NCBI GenBank assembly: GCA_015494005.1
Contig: WGCB01000694.1
Location: 1-5,690 of the forward strand
Length of the DNA: 5,690 nucleotides
DNA from: Caldilineaceae bacterium
Lineage (GTDB): Bacteria > Chloroflexota > Anaerolineae > Caldilineales > Caldilineaceae
Direction: 5' to 3'
In this document: piece by piece, positions 4,605 through 5,690 of the stretch
Position numbering within the stretch: position 1 is the stretch's first letter
How the letters are laid out: every line of letters begins with the position of its first letter
Position numbers and translations under genes: made by a program
The notes under the pieces: generated by a model
The model's input: the letters and a program-made list of their open reading frames with translations, nothing else
Databases searched by the model: none
Told to the model about the DNA's origin: nothing

Positions 4605-5507
4605 TCACATGGTGGTGCGCTCGTCCGGAACGGCGCTGTCCGGGATGTCGCTCTCCTCCGGCGGATGGGCTGTGCGCTGGTTCAGGTTGAAGGTGAACCC
4701 CGGCCCCAGGGCGTGGACCTGGACGCCCAGCAGGCTCATGGGGCTGGTCTTGCCCAGCTCGTGGACGTCGGTATAGGTCATGCCGGCCGCGTCCACCAGC
4801 AGGGCGCTCTGGCAGCCGAAGATCTCCAGGGTGTTGTCCGGGTAGATGACCCCGCCGGCGGCCGGGTCCAGGCTCACCCCCACCAGGAAGGGGTTGTAGG
4901 CCACGGCCTGGAGGAGCCGAGCCAGCCGGGCCCAGCTGCCCACCGGCTCCGCTGCCGGGTCCGTCCAGGGATCCAGGAGCACCCGGTTGGTGATGCCCAG
5001 CCCTGGGGCCAGCTGCACCCCGTTGCGGCCCAGGAAGGGGCGGTCCCTCAGGGCGGGCCCGGGGACGACCATCATGTGCTCGCAGAGGAGCTGAGCGCCG
5101 CCGGCCACCCCGCCCACCGCCTTTCCCCGGGCGTTGGCCCGGCGGATGGCCTGGGCCAGAGGCGTGCCGCCCAGGAGGCTGGCCAGACGCACCGGATTCC
5201 TCCCCAGGAGCAGCACCGCAGTGGCGCCGGTCACCGCGTCCAGGTGATCCGGGTGCAGGGCCGCGGCTCGGTCCGGGACAGCTAGCACCTGGACCGAATC
5301 CGACTCCCACTCGGTGAAGAGCTGGGCGTAGCGCTGGGCCAGGGCCCGGTCGTCGTCCCCCGGGGGCACGATGACGATGCGGGAGCCGTAGGCCCCGGCC
5401 TCCTCCCAGAAGAACTGGAGGAGCTGCTCCTCCGCGGCCCGCTCCTGGGCTGGGCCGACGAAGAGGATGGGGCCTCGGGTGTAACCGGGCGGGATGGGAG
5501 CGGGCAT
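4605..5507 (-). CDS. Cyanophycinase-like (peptidase S51 fold) protein lacking the catalytic residues
   Basis: The 300-residue protein follows the cyanophycinase layout from end to end. It has an N-terminal RGPILFVGPAQE strand region (11-22), RIVIVPPGDDD (43-53) and ATAVLLLGRNPVRLASLLGGT (95-115). The nucleophile-elbow region is KAVGGVAGGAQLLCEHM (129-145). The C-terminal part includes NTLEIFGCQSALLVDAAGMTY (225-245) and SLLGVQVHALGPGFTFNL (258-275). Cyanophycinases cut cyanophycin into beta-Asp-Arg dipeptides using a serine in GTSAGA. Here that stretch reads GVAGGA, placing Ala135 at the serine position. The DQHF histidine motif reads DPWT (179-182), the IGGGE loop reads VGPAQ, and GGDQ reads GRNP (102-105). 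The frame is intact over 300 codons with normal codon use, so the protein looks maintained but unable to act as a serine peptidase; a binding role is inferred. ATG 5507 follows the upstream stop by eight bases, with AGGGGG as ribosome binding site. A Type 1 glutamine-amidotransferase-like label is an alternative annotation. Confidence 0.78.
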   Translation of the reverse strand: MPAPIPPGYTRGPILFVGPAQERAAEEQLLQFFWEEAGAYGSRIVIVPPGDDDRALAQRYAQLFTEWESDSVQVLAVPDRAAALHPDHLDAVTGATAVLLLGRNPVRLASLLGGTPLAQAIRRANARGKAVGGVAGGAQLLCEHMMVVPGPALRDRPFLGRNGVQLAPGLGITNRVLLDPWTDPAAEPVGSWARLARLLQAVAYNPFLVGVSLDPAAGGVIYPDNTLEIFGCQSALLVDAAGMTYTDVHELGKTSPMSLLGVQVHALGPGFTFNLNQRTAHPPEESDIPDSAVPDERTTM

Positions 5508-5515
5508 GGAACCCC

Positions 5516-5690
5516 CTAGGGGAACTGGAAGCCGGCGATGATGCCCCGGGCGACGGGCTCCAGTTCGTCGAAGCGCTGGCCGGGCAGGGTGAAGCTGACG
5601 ATGGCCATCTGGTCCCCGGCGTCGTTGTCGAAGGCGACCTGCCAGCCTTCGATGACCAGATCTTCGGGCAGGCTGTAGAGGGCGCCGTCC
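5516..5690 (-). CDS. C-terminal end of an unrecognised protein
   Basis: The last 57 residues of a minus-strand frame enter from the right edge and end at TAG 5518-5516. Visible stretches include LYSLPEDLVIEGWQVAFDND, DQMAIVSFTLPGQRFDE and a final GIIAGFQFP. It is soluble-looking and acidic, with alternating beta-type segments and a final helix/strand. The end resembles the closing segment of small extracytoplasmic lipoprotein-like domains, but the family is not recognised and no function is proposed. The stop codon forms part of the TAGGGGG ribosome binding site of the cyanophycinase-like gene, and only eight bases separate the two genes. They are therefore almost certainly co-transcribed and probably translationally coupled. 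Confidence 0.75.
   Translation of the reverse strand, partial: DGALYSLPEDLVIEGWQVAFDNDAGDQMAIVSFTLPGQRFDELEPVARGIIAGFQFP

Noticed and set aside
4601..4608. GTGATCAC palindrome resembling half of a CRP/FNR-type operator
   Set aside because: It is only eight bases, overlaps the stop codon of the cyanophycinase-like gene, and lacks the spaced half-sites of a CRP or FNR box.
4507..5310. 267-codon minus-strand frame overlapping the cyanophycinase-like gene
   Set aside because: Pro/Gly/Arg-rich shadow in a different frame with no conserved motif and no ribosome binding site.
1..5690. Search for CRISPR repeats, insertion sequences, phage or toxin-antitoxin genes, riboswitches
   Set aside because: No regularly spaced repeats, transposase or integrase motifs, tRNA-end attachment duplication or recognisable riboswitch core were seen.

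Overview
This is a GC-rich bacterial chromosomal window. Third codon positions are overwhelmingly G or C, which opens many long shadow frames. Shine-Dalgarno sequences and sigma70-type promoters are easy to read. The gene set looks like core and accessory metabolism rather than phage, plasmid or defence DNA. A Chloroflexota (Caldilinea/Anaerolineae-like) source would fit the YabN-type methylase-MazG fusion, the archaeal/Chloroflexi-like class III aminotransferase and the heptad-patterned intergenic hairpin. That assignment is inference and no marker here proves it.

Layout, left to right. Positions 1-820 (minus) hold an EamA/DMT-family membrane transporter, cut by the left edge so its C-terminus is missing. 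Positions 971-1093 (minus) hold a 40-residue single-pass membrane microprotein with an extended -10 promoter and a strong ribosome binding site. The 283-bp region 1094-1376 separates it from a divergent gene. Positions 1377-2792 (plus) hold a two-domain tetrapyrrole-methylase/MazG nucleotide pyrophosphohydrolase. Next come a consensus extended -10 promoter, tRNA-Arg(TCG) at 2885-2960 with encoded CCA, and a perfect 12-bp-stem terminator. The 3007-3173 spacer carries a large imperfect hairpin between convergent transcription units. Positions 3174-4538 (minus) hold a class III PLP aminotransferase. Positions 4605-5507 (minus) hold a cyanophycinase-like (peptidase S51 fold) protein whose active-site motifs are all replaced. 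Positions 5516-5690 (minus) hold the C-terminal end of an unrecognised protein that abuts the cyanophycinase-like gene.

The three right-hand minus-strand genes look like one transcription unit, with gaps of 8 and 66 bp. An acetylornithine/GABA/ornithine-type aminotransferase beside a cyanophycinase-family protein hints at amino-acid or nitrogen-reserve metabolism. However, the S51 protein cannot use the known serine-protease mechanism, so a binding or regulatory role, or a different chemistry, is more likely. This is the most unusual protein in the window. No CRISPR array, insertion sequence, phage gene or defence system was seen.
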